DNA of 64,000 bases from Sphingomonas paeninsulae (GCF_003660165.1 NZ_CP032829.1:558001-622000), one strand, 5' to 3'; counted from the stretch's first letter, positions 1 through 8,775 are shown. Program-made: numbers and translations. Notes: a model not told the origin generated them from the sequence alone.

Positions 1-1
1 C

Positions 2-370
2 GGCATCGCCTTTTCACTCAACATCGCCCTTTCCGAAGTCCTGCGCTCCGAACTCGATCGCGGCCACCGCCGCCGCGCTCCCCGCGTCAACGTCGAAGCC
101 ACTGGTCGGCTTCAAATCGGTGACGATTTTTTGCCCGTCGCCATCGACAATGTCTCTCAAACCGGCACCCGCATCTTTTGCACCCGATCGCTGGCAACCG
201 GCTGCGAAGTTCGTTTGTGGGTTGATGGTCTCGGCGCGATGCCTTCGTTCGTGCGCTGGACAAAGGACGGCATTGTCGGCCTGGCTTTTCTAAAATCGCT
301 GTCCATCTGGGATCTTACCACTTGGGTTCGCGACCTCACGCTTGCGACGATCGGGCAAAACAAGGCGTAA
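2..370 (+). CDS. PilZ-domain protein, 5' end outside the window
   Basis: An open frame enters from the left edge and ends at a TAA at 368-370. The visible 122 residues contain an arginine-rich RRRAPRV stretch followed about 25 residues later by DNVSQTGTR. This matches the RxxxR and (D/N)xSxxG signature of PilZ domains, which bind cyclic di-GMP. The rest reads as a small beta-barrel-like domain ending near QNKA. The true start lies upstream of the window; a TTG at 131 is internal. An EAL phosphodiesterase gene lies 2 kb downstream, but nothing shows that the two are linked. The PilZ assignment is good; the cellular role is unknown. Confidence 0.75.
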   Translation, partial: GIAFSLNIALSEVLRSELDRGHRRRAPRVNVEATGRLQIGDDFLPVAIDNVSQTGTRIFCTRSLATGCEVRLWVDGLGAMPSFVRWTKDGIVGLAFLKSLSIWDLTTWVRDLTLATIGQNKA

Positions 371-444
371 CCGTCGGCAAACCCTTGCCTTCAAATCCGA
401 TTTGTACGACACCGGAATCCTGAATGGTTAATCAGGGTGCCACC

Positions 445-1007
445 ATGATCACACGTATTCGTGAAGTCCGTCGCGCTCAGGGACTTACCTTACTCGACGT
501 CGCGAACAAATGCTCGCCACCGACCACCGCGCAAACAATAGGCCGTCTCGAAACCGGAACGCGCACCGTATCGGTTGGCTGGCTGAACCGGATCGCGGCA
601 GCACTCGGCGTCACTGGCGGCGACCTCGTCGACCTCCCGACCCAACCCGACTTGCCCGTCGCCGCAACCCTCGGCTTCGCCGGCGTCAATGCCCCCCGAC
701 ACAACACCGTCGTCGCCCCCCTTCACCAACGCCCGGCATGGTTGCAATCACCGTGGACGGCAGCGTCGGCGAATACCGGAGCGGCGATGTCATATGGTGC
801 GAACGGATTGCGCCCGACGGGTTTGCCGCCCTGCTCAATCGCGACGTCCTGATCCCCCGCCCCGCCGGACGCTTCGTCTTCGGGCGCATGATCGGCCGCG
901 ACGGCGATCGCGTCCAGATTTTACCCTTTGGCAGTGGCAGTCGCCAGCAAGTCATCAGCGATCCCGCCTGGGCCGCCGTCGCGGTCAAACTCATCCGCCC
1001 AATCTGA
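445..1007 (+). CDS. XRE-type HTH regulator with S24-like C-terminal region, interrupted by a one-base frameshift
   Basis: The first part (frame of 445) encodes a Cro/C1-type helix-turn-helix: IREVRRAQGLTLLDVA, then TAQTIGRLETGTRTVS. After about residue 95 the coherent protein continues in another frame with VDGSVGEYRSGDVIWCERIA and RPAGRFVFGRMIG, which looks like a degenerate S24/LexA-type sensor or oligomerisation half. Adding one C to the C6 run at 716-721 joins the halves into a 187-residue protein. The start is taken as ATG 445; an in-frame ATG at 424 is the alternative. The 3' end overlaps the convergent acyltransferase gene by 87 bp. The break is either a real mutation or an under-called homopolymer. 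Confidence 0.7.
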
Positions 1008-2174
1008 ACGACCATCCAAATCTCGCGTTCTTTTCGTTTTACGCGCGTCGAGCCAGTTCGATAATGGACGCTGTCCCATCAGTGGTTGCTCGATCACCTT
1101 GAAACCTATGACCCCGACGCCGATCGAAAGAACTGCACTGAGCATTATGACCCCGATCAGCTCGACCATGCCCATAGCGGGATAGCGACCGACACCGACA
1201 ATCATATGGCTGACAATCCACAATGAGAATGGATGCAGCAAATACAGGCTGAAACTAATATCGCCCAGCAACCGCAACGGCCGCATCCCGAGCAACGCGA
1301 ACCATCGACGGCCCTGCAATACGGCGATGAAAAAGGGAGTGAGCAGAATTGCCTGCGGCCATGCGCGACTGTCATGATAGCCAAACAGCACAATCAGAAA
1401 CCCGGCCAGACCCAAAATCTGCCACAAAGTTTTTCCGCGCGGGCTATCGCAGCCGACGAGCACCCATGCCGCAGCACCCACCACAAAAAAGCTGAACAGC
1501 GGATTATATACCGAGCACACAAACAGCCCGAAAAAAAGCGGCCATGGGGATCGAGCGATCCGCATGAAATAGCCTAAAATCGGCAACAACGCGTAAAGCA
1601 TCCATTCAAAGCGGAGCGTCCACACCTGCCCAAAAAAGTGTAAAATGTTGGCGGTATTTACCGGGTAAATCTCGACGAAAGAGAAAAGACCCAATCGCAC
1701 AATAGACGTCACAATTTTTTGCGGCGAGACGAGCAGGGTAAAATCCGTCAGGTAAAATGCGCAAAAAACTGTCAGGCAAACCAGAACGGAATACAGCGGA
1801 ATAATCCGCCACAAACGACTTTCAACGAACTTCACCAGATCCAAACGGCCATCATTCCTGATAAGCGCGCCGCAGAATAGATAAGCTGAAATCATGAAAA
1901 ATATGGCGACCCCGGTCGAGCCAAGCTGGTTTTGAAAATGACTCTCCGGAGCGCCAGTCCGCCCACGCGCCTGCTCAAGATAAGTCATTATCGCGTGGTG
2001 AACGACCACCCCTAATGCAACGACGCCGCGCAATCCGTCGAGCGTGTGAATTTTGGCCGCGCTACCCTTCACCATGGCATCAGACGGCAAAGGCAAAATG
2101 CGAATCACAAGCGCCAGCACCGCTATCGTCAGAAGAAACGCAAAGGCCGCCGCCCCGCTCACCCAATCGATCAT
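921..2174 (-). CDS. Acyltransferase family 3 (OafA/YrhL-type) membrane protein
   Basis: The 417-residue polytopic protein has the family's N-terminal signature: LDGLRGVVALGVVVHHA near residue 46, where the VHH histidine is the usual catalytic candidate, then an FFMISAYLFCGAL helix. About ten hydrophobic segments follow, and FSLYLLHPFSLW lies near the end. Members of this family O-acetylate or O-acylate surface polysaccharides, antibiotics or lipids from the inner membrane; the substrate cannot be told from sequence. The last ~50 residues are polar and are encoded antisense to the HTH regulator gene, so the C-terminus may be longer than in relatives. It is transcribed alone and divergently from the EAL operon. 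Confidence 0.85.
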   Translation of the reverse strand: MIDWVSGAAAFAFLLTIAVLALVIRILPLPSDAMVKGSAAKIHTLDGLRGVVALGVVVHHAIMTYLEQARGRTGAPESHFQNQLGSTGVAIFFMISAYLFCGALIRNDGRLDLVKFVESRLWRIIPLYSVLVCLTVFCAFYLTDFTLLVSPQKIVTSIVRLGLFSFVEIYPVNTANILHFFGQVWTLRFEWMLYALLPILGYFMRIARSPWPLFFGLFVCSVYNPLFSFFVVGAAAWVLVGCDSPRGKTLWQILGLAGFLIVLFGYHDSRAWPQAILLTPFFIAVLQGRRWFALLGMRPLRLLGDISFSLYLLHPFSLWIVSHMIVGVGRYPAMGMVELIGVIMLSAVLSIGVGVIGFKVIEQPLMGQRPLSNWLDARKTKRTRDLDGRSDWADEFDRDGGPGGIADDLLATATAKG

Positions 2175-2486
2175 TCACAAACCTTATCGAGGGTAAGCTA
2201 AATTTGAGAGCAGCCGATGCGAGCCCGGCATCCAAACCAACTCAGCCGTTCGCGCCGGATATCGTCATATTGTTCCGATATCGCAACGAAAATCTTTATA
2301 GCAATTTAACCGATTGTTCGTCTCTCACAACTAACCTCGCCCAATAACAAAAAATGGCAAATCGGGCATGTTGGTTTTCGCGGCGCTAAATTTATCTCGA
2401 AACGTGCAGTTCCACCTGAACATCGTACCCGGTGTCGCAGTATCCATTTGCCATTACCCCGCGCGTGACTGCCGGAGCCGAAAGTA
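2175..2486. other. Divergent intergenic region between acyltransferase and EAL operon
   Basis: This 312-bp gap separates two divergently transcribed units and must contain both promoters. It is more AT-rich than its surroundings, particularly at 2290-2400. No convincing ORF, hairpin with a T-run, or repeated operator was recognised. Confidence 0.4.
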
Positions 2487-4016
2487 ATGGCTATTACTCT
2501 TGTTTTCACTTTGATTTTGGCGCTGTCGATATGGATCGTGCTCCGCGAACGCGCGATCAGGGTGCTGGCTGACCGACTTGAAACCATAGTGAATGCACCC
2601 GATCGTCAGGACCATGCAAAGTCTGGCGCTCTGCCTCGCCTGAGTAACGCCATCGGCATCATGGTCGCGCAACTGGCCTCCGTCGGACATCGTTTGCCAC
2701 AACGCCACCCGATAACCGGCATGGCAACGCGTGAGCTGCTGATCGACGCGATCGACACCAGAGGGCCGGGCCATTCCGAAAGCTGCCTCGGCGTGATCGA
2801 AGTCCTCGACTTCGATCGACTTTGCGCCTTCGATGCTCAGAGTGCCGAACAACTTATCAAGGCGATCGCAACGCGGATCACAGATATGGTCAACTCCAGC
2901 CGCGTGGTCGCACAGATCGACCGCGGTCGCTTTGCCATCTGGTTCGGCGCAACACCGATGTCCGATGCAAGGGCAGAATTCGATGCTCTGCTTTATGCCC
3001 TGCAAAACAGGGTGACGGCGGACACGATCGACCTCCTTCCGCAATTCGCCTGCGGTCTGGCCATCGAACAGGGTGAAAGATTGCCTGGAACCGAGTTCTT
3101 GGCGCGGGCAATTGCGGCGCTGGTTTCTGGAACCGGCGATGGGGCTGCTGACGGCGATGTCCGGATCGTATCGGCCAAGCAGCGCTTTGTGTTCGAACAA
3201 GGTCTTCGTCAGGCGATTGCCCGGCACGAATTTCGGCTGGTCTATCAACCGTTCGTCAATGCCGATGAGGAACGCGTCAGCGGAGGCGAAGCCCTGCTGC
3301 GGTGGGCAAGCGCGGAACACGGGGACGTTCCGCCAACCACATTCATTCCGATCGTCGAAGCTGTCGGCATGGCCGAAGAAGTCGGCATGTGGGTTTTGAA
3401 CGAGGCGTGCGACGAAGCGGCACGCTGGCCTTTTTCTGGCCTCAGCGACCTGAAAGTAGCGGTCAATCTTTCGGCTCTGCAACTTGGTCGCGGTGACTTC
3501 GACGCGGTCGTCGAACGCATGTTGAAACGGCACTCCATGCCTGCCCGTGCGCTGGAACTGGAATTGACAGAGACCGTAGCGGCGGGAAAATCGCTCGGAA
3601 TCGGCAATCTTTTCCAGCGCCTGCGCGCGCTGGGCGTATCGATGTCGATCGACGATTTCGGTACGGGATTTTCCAGTCTCAGCTATCTGAAGAACCTCAA
3701 ATTCGACAAACTCAAGATCGACCGTGAATTCGTCACCGATGTTCATCGTCAGCGCGACAGTCAGGCAATCTGCCAGAGCATTATCGCACTCGGTCGCGGT
3801 CTCGGCATCGAAGTCCTTGCCGAAGGCGTGGAACAGTGGGACGAATTCGCCTGGCTGCGTCGCTACGGTTGCGCGCTTTACCAGGGTTATTATTTTTCCA
3901 AGCCGCTGATGCCGCGTGAATTTCTCGCTTTCGCATCCGACAAGGATCACATCCGCTCGCTCGTCGAAGTCGGCCCAACAACATTAAAAAACCGCATCAA
4001 CGAGCATATGACATGA
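2487..4016 (+). CDS. Membrane-anchored EAL phosphodiesterase with degenerate GGDEF domain
   Basis: The 509-residue protein has one N-terminal membrane helix (about residues 2-19), a GGDEF-like region (about 70-230) and a C-terminal EAL domain (about 235-490). The expected GGDEF signature is replaced by GRFAIWFG, so cyclase activity is not expected. The EAL domain keeps the catalytic set: EALLRW (E268), VNLSALQL, ELTET, DDFGTGFSSLSYL, KIDREFV, EVLAEGVE and QGYYFSKPL. This predicts hydrolysis of cyclic di-GMP at the inner membrane. It is the first gene of an operon in which all five genes overlap by 1-4 bases; its stop overlaps the next ATG in ATGA. The co-transcribed kinase and phosphatase suggest that c-di-GMP turnover and Ser/Thr phosphorylation act in one circuit, which is inference. 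Confidence 0.9.
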   Translation: MAITLVFTLILALSIWIVLRERAIRVLADRLETIVNAPDRQDHAKSGALPRLSNAIGIMVAQLASVGHRLPQRHPITGMATRELLIDAIDTRGPGHSESCLGVIEVLDFDRLCAFDAQSAEQLIKAIATRITDMVNSSRVVAQIDRGRFAIWFGATPMSDARAEFDALLYALQNRVTADTIDLLPQFACGLAIEQGERLPGTEFLARAIAALVSGTGDGAADGDVRIVSAKQRFVFEQGLRQAIARHEFRLVYQPFVNADEERVSGGEALLRWASAEHGDVPPTTFIPIVEAVGMAEEVGMWVLNEACDEAARWPFSGLSDLKVAVNLSALQLGRGDFDAVVERMLKRHSMPARALELELTETVAAGKSLGIGNLFQRLRALGVSMSIDDFGTGFSSLSYLKNLKFDKLKIDREFVTDVHRQRDSQAICQSIIALGRGLGIEVLAEGVEQWDEFAWLRRYGCALYQGYYFSKPLMPREFLAFASDKDHIRSLVEVGPTTLKNRINEHMT

Positions 4017-4774
4017 CTGTCTCTCTTTCTGTTTCCCGCAAAAATCTGCGGGGATATCTCGCTGTTTCGGCAATGATCGCGCTTGCCGCGTGTTCGTCAT
4101 CGTCGGTCATTCATCGCCCCGACATGATCCAGCCGATCAGCAATCGCGCGCAGTTCGACGATGCGGTCGCGTTGCTTGTCGATGGCGACGTCAAAGCCGC
4201 ACGCAAGATGTTGTCGATGATGGCAAAACGCGACCCCTCCGATCAACAAACAGCGGCGTTAATCGCGAGTCTCGATGCCGATCCAGTGGCTGCGCTCGGC
4301 ACCAAGAGTTTTGCTTACCGGGTTCAGCCCGGCGACCACATGACCTCACTTGCCCAGCGCTTTCTTGGTGATCGGCTGAAATTCTATTTGCTGGCGCGGT
4401 ACAACAGCATTGACGTTCCGAAGAAGATTGTCACCGGGCAGACCCTGCGCATTCCGGGCACCGCGCCCCCGGTCGTGGCCGCTCCGCCGCCCCGGCCCAT
4501 CGTCAACGTACCTGTCCACCCTCCTGTCGCGCCGCCTGTCGAAGCCAAACCAGTACCTAAGCCACCAGTCACCGCACCCTTGGCAACCCCACTCACGCTT
4601 CACCGCGCGGCTCAATTGCGCGGGGCGGGGCTTGCGGCTCTAAACGCGGGCAAAGTCGATCGCGCGGTGACGCTGTTGCGACAAGCGGCGGCGCTCGACC
4701 ATGACAGCCCGGCGATCCGAACCGATCTGGCACGCGCCCTGCGGATTCAGGCCACTGTGGCGGCGCGCCGATGA
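4013..4774 (+). CDS. LysM-domain lipoprotein with TPR-like C-terminus
   Basis: The 253-residue protein has an N-terminal lipoprotein signal ending in the lipobox LAAC (Cys about residue 27). A short helical segment (about 40-90) resembles half of a tetratricopeptide repeat. A LysM domain follows at about 98-147 (YRVQPGDHMTSLAQRFLG ... GQTLRIPG). After a proline-rich linker (about 150-192), a C-terminal helical repeat contains AGLAALNAGKVDRAVTLLRQ, typical of TPRs. It is predicted to be a lipid-anchored, peptidoglycan-binding scaffold on the periplasmic side. It overlaps the genes on both sides by 4 bp. It may link envelope status to the periplasmic sensor of the kinase, which is inference only. 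Confidence 0.8.
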   Translation: MTVSLSVSRKNLRGYLAVSAMIALAACSSSSVIHRPDMIQPISNRAQFDDAVALLVDGDVKAARKMLSMMAKRDPSDQQTAALIASLDADPVAALGTKSFAYRVQPGDHMTSLAQRFLGDRLKFYLLARYNSIDVPKKIVTGQTLRIPGTAPPVVAAPPPRPIVNVPVHPPVAPPVEAKPVPKPPVTAPLATPLTLHRAAQLRGAGLAALNAGKVDRAVTLLRQAAALDHDSPAIRTDLARALRIQATVAARR

Positions 4775-6429
4775 CCCGGATCGGCCGCTACCGCATCGGA
4801 GCAGCAATCGGCGAAGGCGCGATGGCTCAAGTATTCCTTGCCCATGATCCGAGCATCGAACGCACCATCGCGATCAAGGTTCTGCGCCCGGAACTGCGTG
4901 GCGACCCCGAGGTGGTACAGCGATTCCTGAAAGAATCACGCGCCGCCGGAATGTTGTCACACGCCCACATCGCAACGATCTATGACGTCGGCCAGTCTGA
5001 CGGCATTCCCTATATCGCGATGGAACATGTCGACGGCGATTCGCTTGAGACGATGCTCACTCATCAGGGTCGGCTGACGACGGAGCGCGTTCTGGCACTC
5101 TCGGTGCAGATTGCCGATGCGCTCGATTTTGCCCATCGTCACGGTGTCATCCACCGCGACATTAAACCATCGAACATCCTAATCACCGATAAGGGACGCA
5201 GCGCCAAACTGCTCGATTTCGGCATCGCGCGCATCGAAATTCTGGGCGAGGCGCGGGCCGAACGTGAGGTATCCAGAACGGTCGTCGGACAGATCATGGG
5301 AACGCCGCGTTATATGAGCCCCGAACAGGCGATGGGATTGCCCGTCGATCATCGTTCCGATCTGTTTTCGCTAGGATCTGTCATTTATGAAATGACCGTA
5401 GGCAAGCCGGCGTTTCCCGCCAATGGTCTCGCCAGTCTGGCTATTCAAATCGCGCAAGGTTCGCCGATCCCCATCGAACAAGCCATAACGGATTGCCCCC
5501 GCGGGCTGCGGTTCGTCATTGCCAAATTGCTCGCCAAGAAACCGGCGGATCGGTTCACGAGCGCTGCTGCCGTGCGTGACGTTTTGAAGCTTGAGCTAGA
5601 GGCTGTGCAGCAGGATCGCGATGTTCGGCGGCGCGGGCTTGCGATGCGCACGAAACTTTCGCTGACGATGGCGGCAACGGCGGCAGTCGCGCTGGGATTG
5701 AGCGTCGGCTTCGTCCTCGATAGCCAGAAATCCGCGCTGGAGACAATGGCACTGACATCTGCGTCGTCGATGACCAGTTTCGTCGCCCGCAACGTCGGCG
5801 TTCGTATGGCTGAAAACGCGGACCTTCCCGTCGCCGAACAGGACTGGCTGCCAGTACAGGCATTTGCCGAAACGGCGGCGGCACAGGGTAATGTCCGCCT
5901 GCTGACTGTGGCCGACGAGGGTGGAGTTATTCGCGCAGCGGACGACAAAGCACTGATCGGCAAACGGTATGTGGCCAGGGGAGCCAGCGATGCGGCGATC
6001 GTCGGCGACAAGGGTTTTCGGATCACCCGCACGGTTCGTTACGCGGGGCATAATTTTGGCAGGGTCGATATGGTTATCGGCCGTGGCGCGCTCGACGGTG
6101 CGATGCGCACTGCCGAGATTTTGTTGTTCGCACTGTCGCTTTTCGTTGTCCTCGTCGTTGCTGCGGTTGGTTATTTCAGCGCCCGGCAATTGTCCGCTCC
6201 CCTCCGGCGGCTGAACAAGGCGCTGACCGATGTCGCAGGCGGGAATACCGCATTTCGGATCTCGCATCGACGGCGCGACGAAATCGGCAGCCTGTTCGAC
6301 ACGTTCAACGATCTTGTCGAACACATTGAACTGAGCCGAAATCCCGATGCTACGGGTGACGGTCCCGTCTCCGATGCTACCAAGATCGTCGTAGCACCGA
6401 CCCTTCCTCTCAAACGCCGGGTGGCCTGA
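4771..6429 (+). CDS. Transmembrane Ser/Thr protein kinase (PpkA/PknB-like) with periplasmic sensor and HAMP
   Basis: The N-terminal Hanks-type kinase domain (about residues 4-270) has the glycine loop IGEGAMAQV, invariant K36, HRDIKPSN (D130), DFGIAR (D149) and GTPRYMSPEQA, so it should be active. A helix at about 294-315 and another at about 449-468 bracket an extracytoplasmic segment of about 130 residues. A HAMP-like module (about 469-522, ending in RRRDEIGSLFDTFNDLV) follows. A C-terminal HAMP in a Ser/Thr kinase is unusual and recalls PpkA of type VI secretion switches. The gene overlaps the next one by a single base (TGATG). The partner FHA protein and PP2C phosphatase are the two following genes, giving a kinase/reader/eraser set. 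Confidence 0.87.
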   Translation: MTRIGRYRIGAAIGEGAMAQVFLAHDPSIERTIAIKVLRPELRGDPEVVQRFLKESRAAGMLSHAHIATIYDVGQSDGIPYIAMEHVDGDSLETMLTHQGRLTTERVLALSVQIADALDFAHRHGVIHRDIKPSNILITDKGRSAKLLDFGIARIEILGEARAEREVSRTVVGQIMGTPRYMSPEQAMGLPVDHRSDLFSLGSVIYEMTVGKPAFPANGLASLAIQIAQGSPIPIEQAITDCPRGLRFVIAKLLAKKPADRFTSAAAVRDVLKLELEAVQQDRDVRRRGLAMRTKLSLTMAATAAVALGLSVGFVLDSQKSALETMALTSASSMTSFVARNVGVRMAENADLPVAEQDWLPVQAFAETAAAQGNVRLLTVADEGGVIRAADDKALIGKRYVARGASDAAIVGDKGFRITRTVRYAGHNFGRVDMVIGRGALDGAMRTAEILLFALSLFVVLVVAAVGYFSARQLSAPLRRLNKALTDVAGGNTAFRISHRRRDEIGSLFDTFNDLVEHIELSRNPDATGDGPVSDATKIVVAPTLPLKRRVA

Positions 6430-7454
6430 TGTCTGCACTTTATATTCTCAAGATGTTCGAAAACGCCGATCTGGCTCAGCCGGTCGATGCCCGTCTGCTG
6501 CGAGCGGGAACGATCACGATCGGGCGCGACCCGGCGAACGACTGGGCAATTGCTGATCCGAAATGCGAGATCTCCCGGCGACATTGTCAGTTCGATGCGA
6601 CGGACGAGGGGCTGACGCTCACGGTTCAGGGCGCAAACGGCGTTTACGATGCCGATACGCAGGTGCGCTTACCGGATAATGTCGCTGCCCCGGTTTCGGT
6701 GCCGAGCAGTTTCCTGATTGGTGACTACCGCATCGTCGTCGCGCCCGCACCGCAGACCAACGATGGCGATCAGCGCGAGGGGCAGACGCTCATCCTTTCG
6801 CCACCGCTCGGGACTTCGATCGACATACCCGCCGACTATAACGACTCCGAATATAAATCGGGGCAGCCGGGCGACGGCTCGCTTCTGGGCGCGTTTTGTG
6901 AAGGTGCCGGGCTGGACGTCTCGGCCTTCGCTCTTGAAGATCCCGATGTCATCATGCGGCGCGCTGGCGCGGTTTATCGGCAGATGGTGCTGGGCCTTGG
7001 CGATCTGATGGTCGAGCGCGAACGCGTTCGCCAGCAGTTCCGGATCGCGCGAACGACGATCGGCAGTGCCAATAACAATCCGTTCAAATGGGCACCCACG
7101 CAGCGGCTGGCGCTCGACCTGCTCCTGGCCGAGGAACATGGGTTTCTGAGCGGCCCGGCAGCACTCAAAGCCTCGTTCAAGGACATTAAAAAGCACCTTA
7201 TCGCGACCTTCGCAGGGCTGCACAAATCGCTCATCGCGGCCGTCAAAATGTTCGATCCTGAAGTGATCGACGCTGCCACGGCCAGTCAGGGGTCGCTGCT
7301 GAAACCCCGGTCCACGATCCATGTCGAGGAACATGGGCGGCGGCACCGCGATCTCATGCGCCAGATAGAGGGCGGAGAAGACGGCACGCTGAACCACGTA
7401 TTCGTCGCCGAATATGATGCAATATCCGCCGATCTGGAAAGCCGCCTCGCGTGA
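6429..7454 (+). CDS. FHA-domain protein, TagH/ImpI-like
   Basis: The N-terminal forkhead-associated domain (about residues 20-100) shows GRDPANDWAI and SRRHCQF, the GR and SxxH phosphothreonine-binding signature. A low-complexity linker leads to a helical C-terminal domain (about 150-341). That domain contains RAGAVYRQMVLGLGDLMVER, NNPFKWAPTQ and KHLIATFAGLHKSLIAAVK, matching the C-terminal half of type VI secretion-associated FHA proteins (TagH/ImpI), where phospho-Fha triggers assembly. It lies between the kinase gene and the PP2C gene, overlapping each by 1-4 bp. No type VI core gene is visible in the window, so the effector of this reader is unknown or encoded elsewhere. Confidence 0.83.
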   Translation: MSALYILKMFENADLAQPVDARLLRAGTITIGRDPANDWAIADPKCEISRRHCQFDATDEGLTLTVQGANGVYDADTQVRLPDNVAAPVSVPSSFLIGDYRIVVAPAPQTNDGDQREGQTLILSPPLGTSIDIPADYNDSEYKSGQPGDGSLLGAFCEGAGLDVSAFALEDPDVIMRRAGAVYRQMVLGLGDLMVERERVRQQFRIARTTIGSANNNPFKWAPTQRLALDLLLAEEHGFLSGPAALKASFKDIKKHLIATFAGLHKSLIAAVKMFDPEVIDAATASQGSLLKPRSTIHVEEHGRRHRDLMRQIEGGEDGTLNHVFVAEYDAISADLESRLA

Positions 7455-8185
7455 TCAGACCGGCGAGCATCGGGTTAGAGGCCACGGTGTTCGACACCGC
7501 GTCACGAACCCATGTTGGCAAGGTCAGGGAGATCAACGAAGACCGTGTGCTGATGCAGTCCGAAGTGGGACTTTGGGCAATCGCAGACGGAATGGGCGGC
7601 CACAGCCTTGGCGATCAGGCGGCAACAATAGTCGTGCGCGCGCTGGGTTCCATGAATCGCGCAACGCCTGATCAACTGGCCATCGGCGCTGCGCTCCAGT
7701 TTGCAAATGATGCCACGCTGGAACTGGCGCAGACGGCTGGCGTCACTTGTGGATCGACGGTTGCCGGAATTTGCATCTCGAACGATGACTGCATGGTCTT
7801 TTGGGTGGGGGACAGCCGCGTCTATCGTTTGCGCGGCGACAGCCTGGTTCGGCTAACCCACGATCATAGTTTCGTCCAGCAGCTAACCGACGCCGGCGTC
7901 ATGACCGAGCGTCAGGCCCGCGCCGACCCACGATCGAGCATCATCACCCGCGCACTTGGCATCGCTCCCATCTTCGAAATAGATATCGTGTGGACTGATG
8001 TCGTGACCGGCGACCTGTTCCTGATCTGCTCCGATGGCCTAAGCGACATGATCGACGACGCCGGAATATCGTCCTTGATTGCCCACGGCCACCCCGAAGA
8101 CATGGCCGACCGCCTGATCCGCGCCGCGATGGCCGCTGGTGGAACCGACAACATCAGCGTCGCAATCATCATCTGCAACGGGTAA
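7451..8185 (+). CDS. PP2C-type Ser/Thr protein phosphatase (PppA/Stp1-like)
   Basis: The 244-residue single-domain PPM phosphatase has all metal-binding motifs: NEDRV, ADGMGGHSLGD, a CGSTVAG strand, VGDSRVYR, SDGLSDMID and GGTDNISV. It is predicted to be cytoplasmic and to remove phosphate from Ser/Thr targets of the kinase encoded two genes upstream. It starts with GTG at 7451, overlapping the FHA stop in GTGA. It is the last gene of the operon and ends 45 bp before the convergent thioesterase gene. The pairing of kinase, FHA and PP2C matches the PpkA-Fha-PppA logic known from Pseudomonas type VI secretion. Confidence 0.9.
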   Translation: MIRPASIGLEATVFDTASRTHVGKVREINEDRVLMQSEVGLWAIADGMGGHSLGDQAATIVVRALGSMNRATPDQLAIGAALQFANDATLELAQTAGVTCGSTVAGICISNDDCMVFWVGDSRVYRLRGDSLVRLTHDHSFVQQLTDAGVMTERQARADPRSSIITRALGIAPIFEIDIVWTDVVTGDLFLICSDGLSDMIDDAGISSLIAHGHPEDMADRLIRAAMAAGGTDNISVAIIICNG

Positions 8186-8230
8186 ATTTCTGCGCGTCTA
8201 ATTCGGCCCCGTTAACAACCGGCACCTCGT

Positions 8231-8695
8231 TCACACCGCGCTTGGCTCAATGGCGAACACCAACAGCGTCGAAGTCGCGGATGCGCACAGGCGTCCCTCG
8301 GCATCTTTCAACGTCGCCTCGGCAAAGGCAGCACGTCGGCCGATCGACAGGATGCGACCCTCGGCGCGTACCGGTCCGCTCATGTCGCTCAAGGGTCGGT
8401 GGTAAGCGACCTTCAACTCCAGCGTCGTGTAACCCTGTTCGGCGGTAAGCCGCGAATGGACCGCACAGCCGCACGCACTGTCGAGCAGCGTCGCCGCATA
8501 GCCACCGTGAACCGATCCGATCGGATTATAGACGCTGTGGTCGGGATGCCCCTCGAACACGGCGCGCCCTTCCTCGATCTCGACCAGCGAAAAGCCCATC
8601 GTCACCCCGATGGGCGGTGGCGTACCGGCATCGATCAGCGTGCGCAGTTGTTCCAGCCCGCTTCGGCCAGCCACATTGTTCTTAATCACGTCCAT
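8231..8695 (-). CDS. PaaI-family hotdog-fold thioesterase
   Basis: The 154-residue protein has the hotdog-fold signature VYNPIGSVHGGYAATLLDSACG and a second strand-rich segment LELKVAYHRPL. This is typical of PaaI/DUF4442-like acyl-CoA thioesterases that hydrolyse aromatic or medium-chain acyl-CoA. It is a single-gene unit convergent with the phosphatase gene and divergent from kdp. The substrate cannot be inferred. Confidence 0.85.
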   Translation of the reverse strand: MDVIKNNVAGRSGLEQLRTLIDAGTPPPIGVTMGFSLVEIEEGRAVFEGHPDHSVYNPIGSVHGGYAATLLDSACGCAVHSRLTAEQGYTTLELKVAYHRPLSDMSGPVRAEGRILSIGRRAAFAEATLKDAEGRLCASATSTLLVFAIEPSAV

Positions 8696-8757
8696 AGCCG
8701 CGCTCCGTTCTAATCAGTTGGCCCCCTTTACCCGCGTGGTCGCCGACTGACAGGGCA

Positions 8758-8775
8758 TTATACTTTCTTAACGCC
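8758..8775 (+). promoter_or_regulatory. KdpE-box-like sequence upstream of kdpF
   Basis: TTATACTTTCTTAACGCC closely resembles the Escherichia coli KdpE operator as I remember it (TTTATACTTTTTTTACA followed by a C-rich stretch). It lies 77-95 bp before the kdpF start, in the gap between kdp and the divergent thioesterase gene. The cognate response regulator is encoded at the end of this operon, so autoregulated activation under low potassium is expected. The site call rests on remembered consensus, not a matrix search. Confidence 0.5.

Noticed and set aside
2454-3950. 498-codon open frame antisense to the EAL gene
   Set aside because: No family resemblance; the + strand frame carries complete EAL motifs and overlaps its operon partner correctly.
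2487-8185. Type VI secretion gene cluster
   Set aside because: Only the regulatory kinase, FHA and phosphatase types are present; no sheath, membrane-complex, Hcp or VgrG genes occur in the window.
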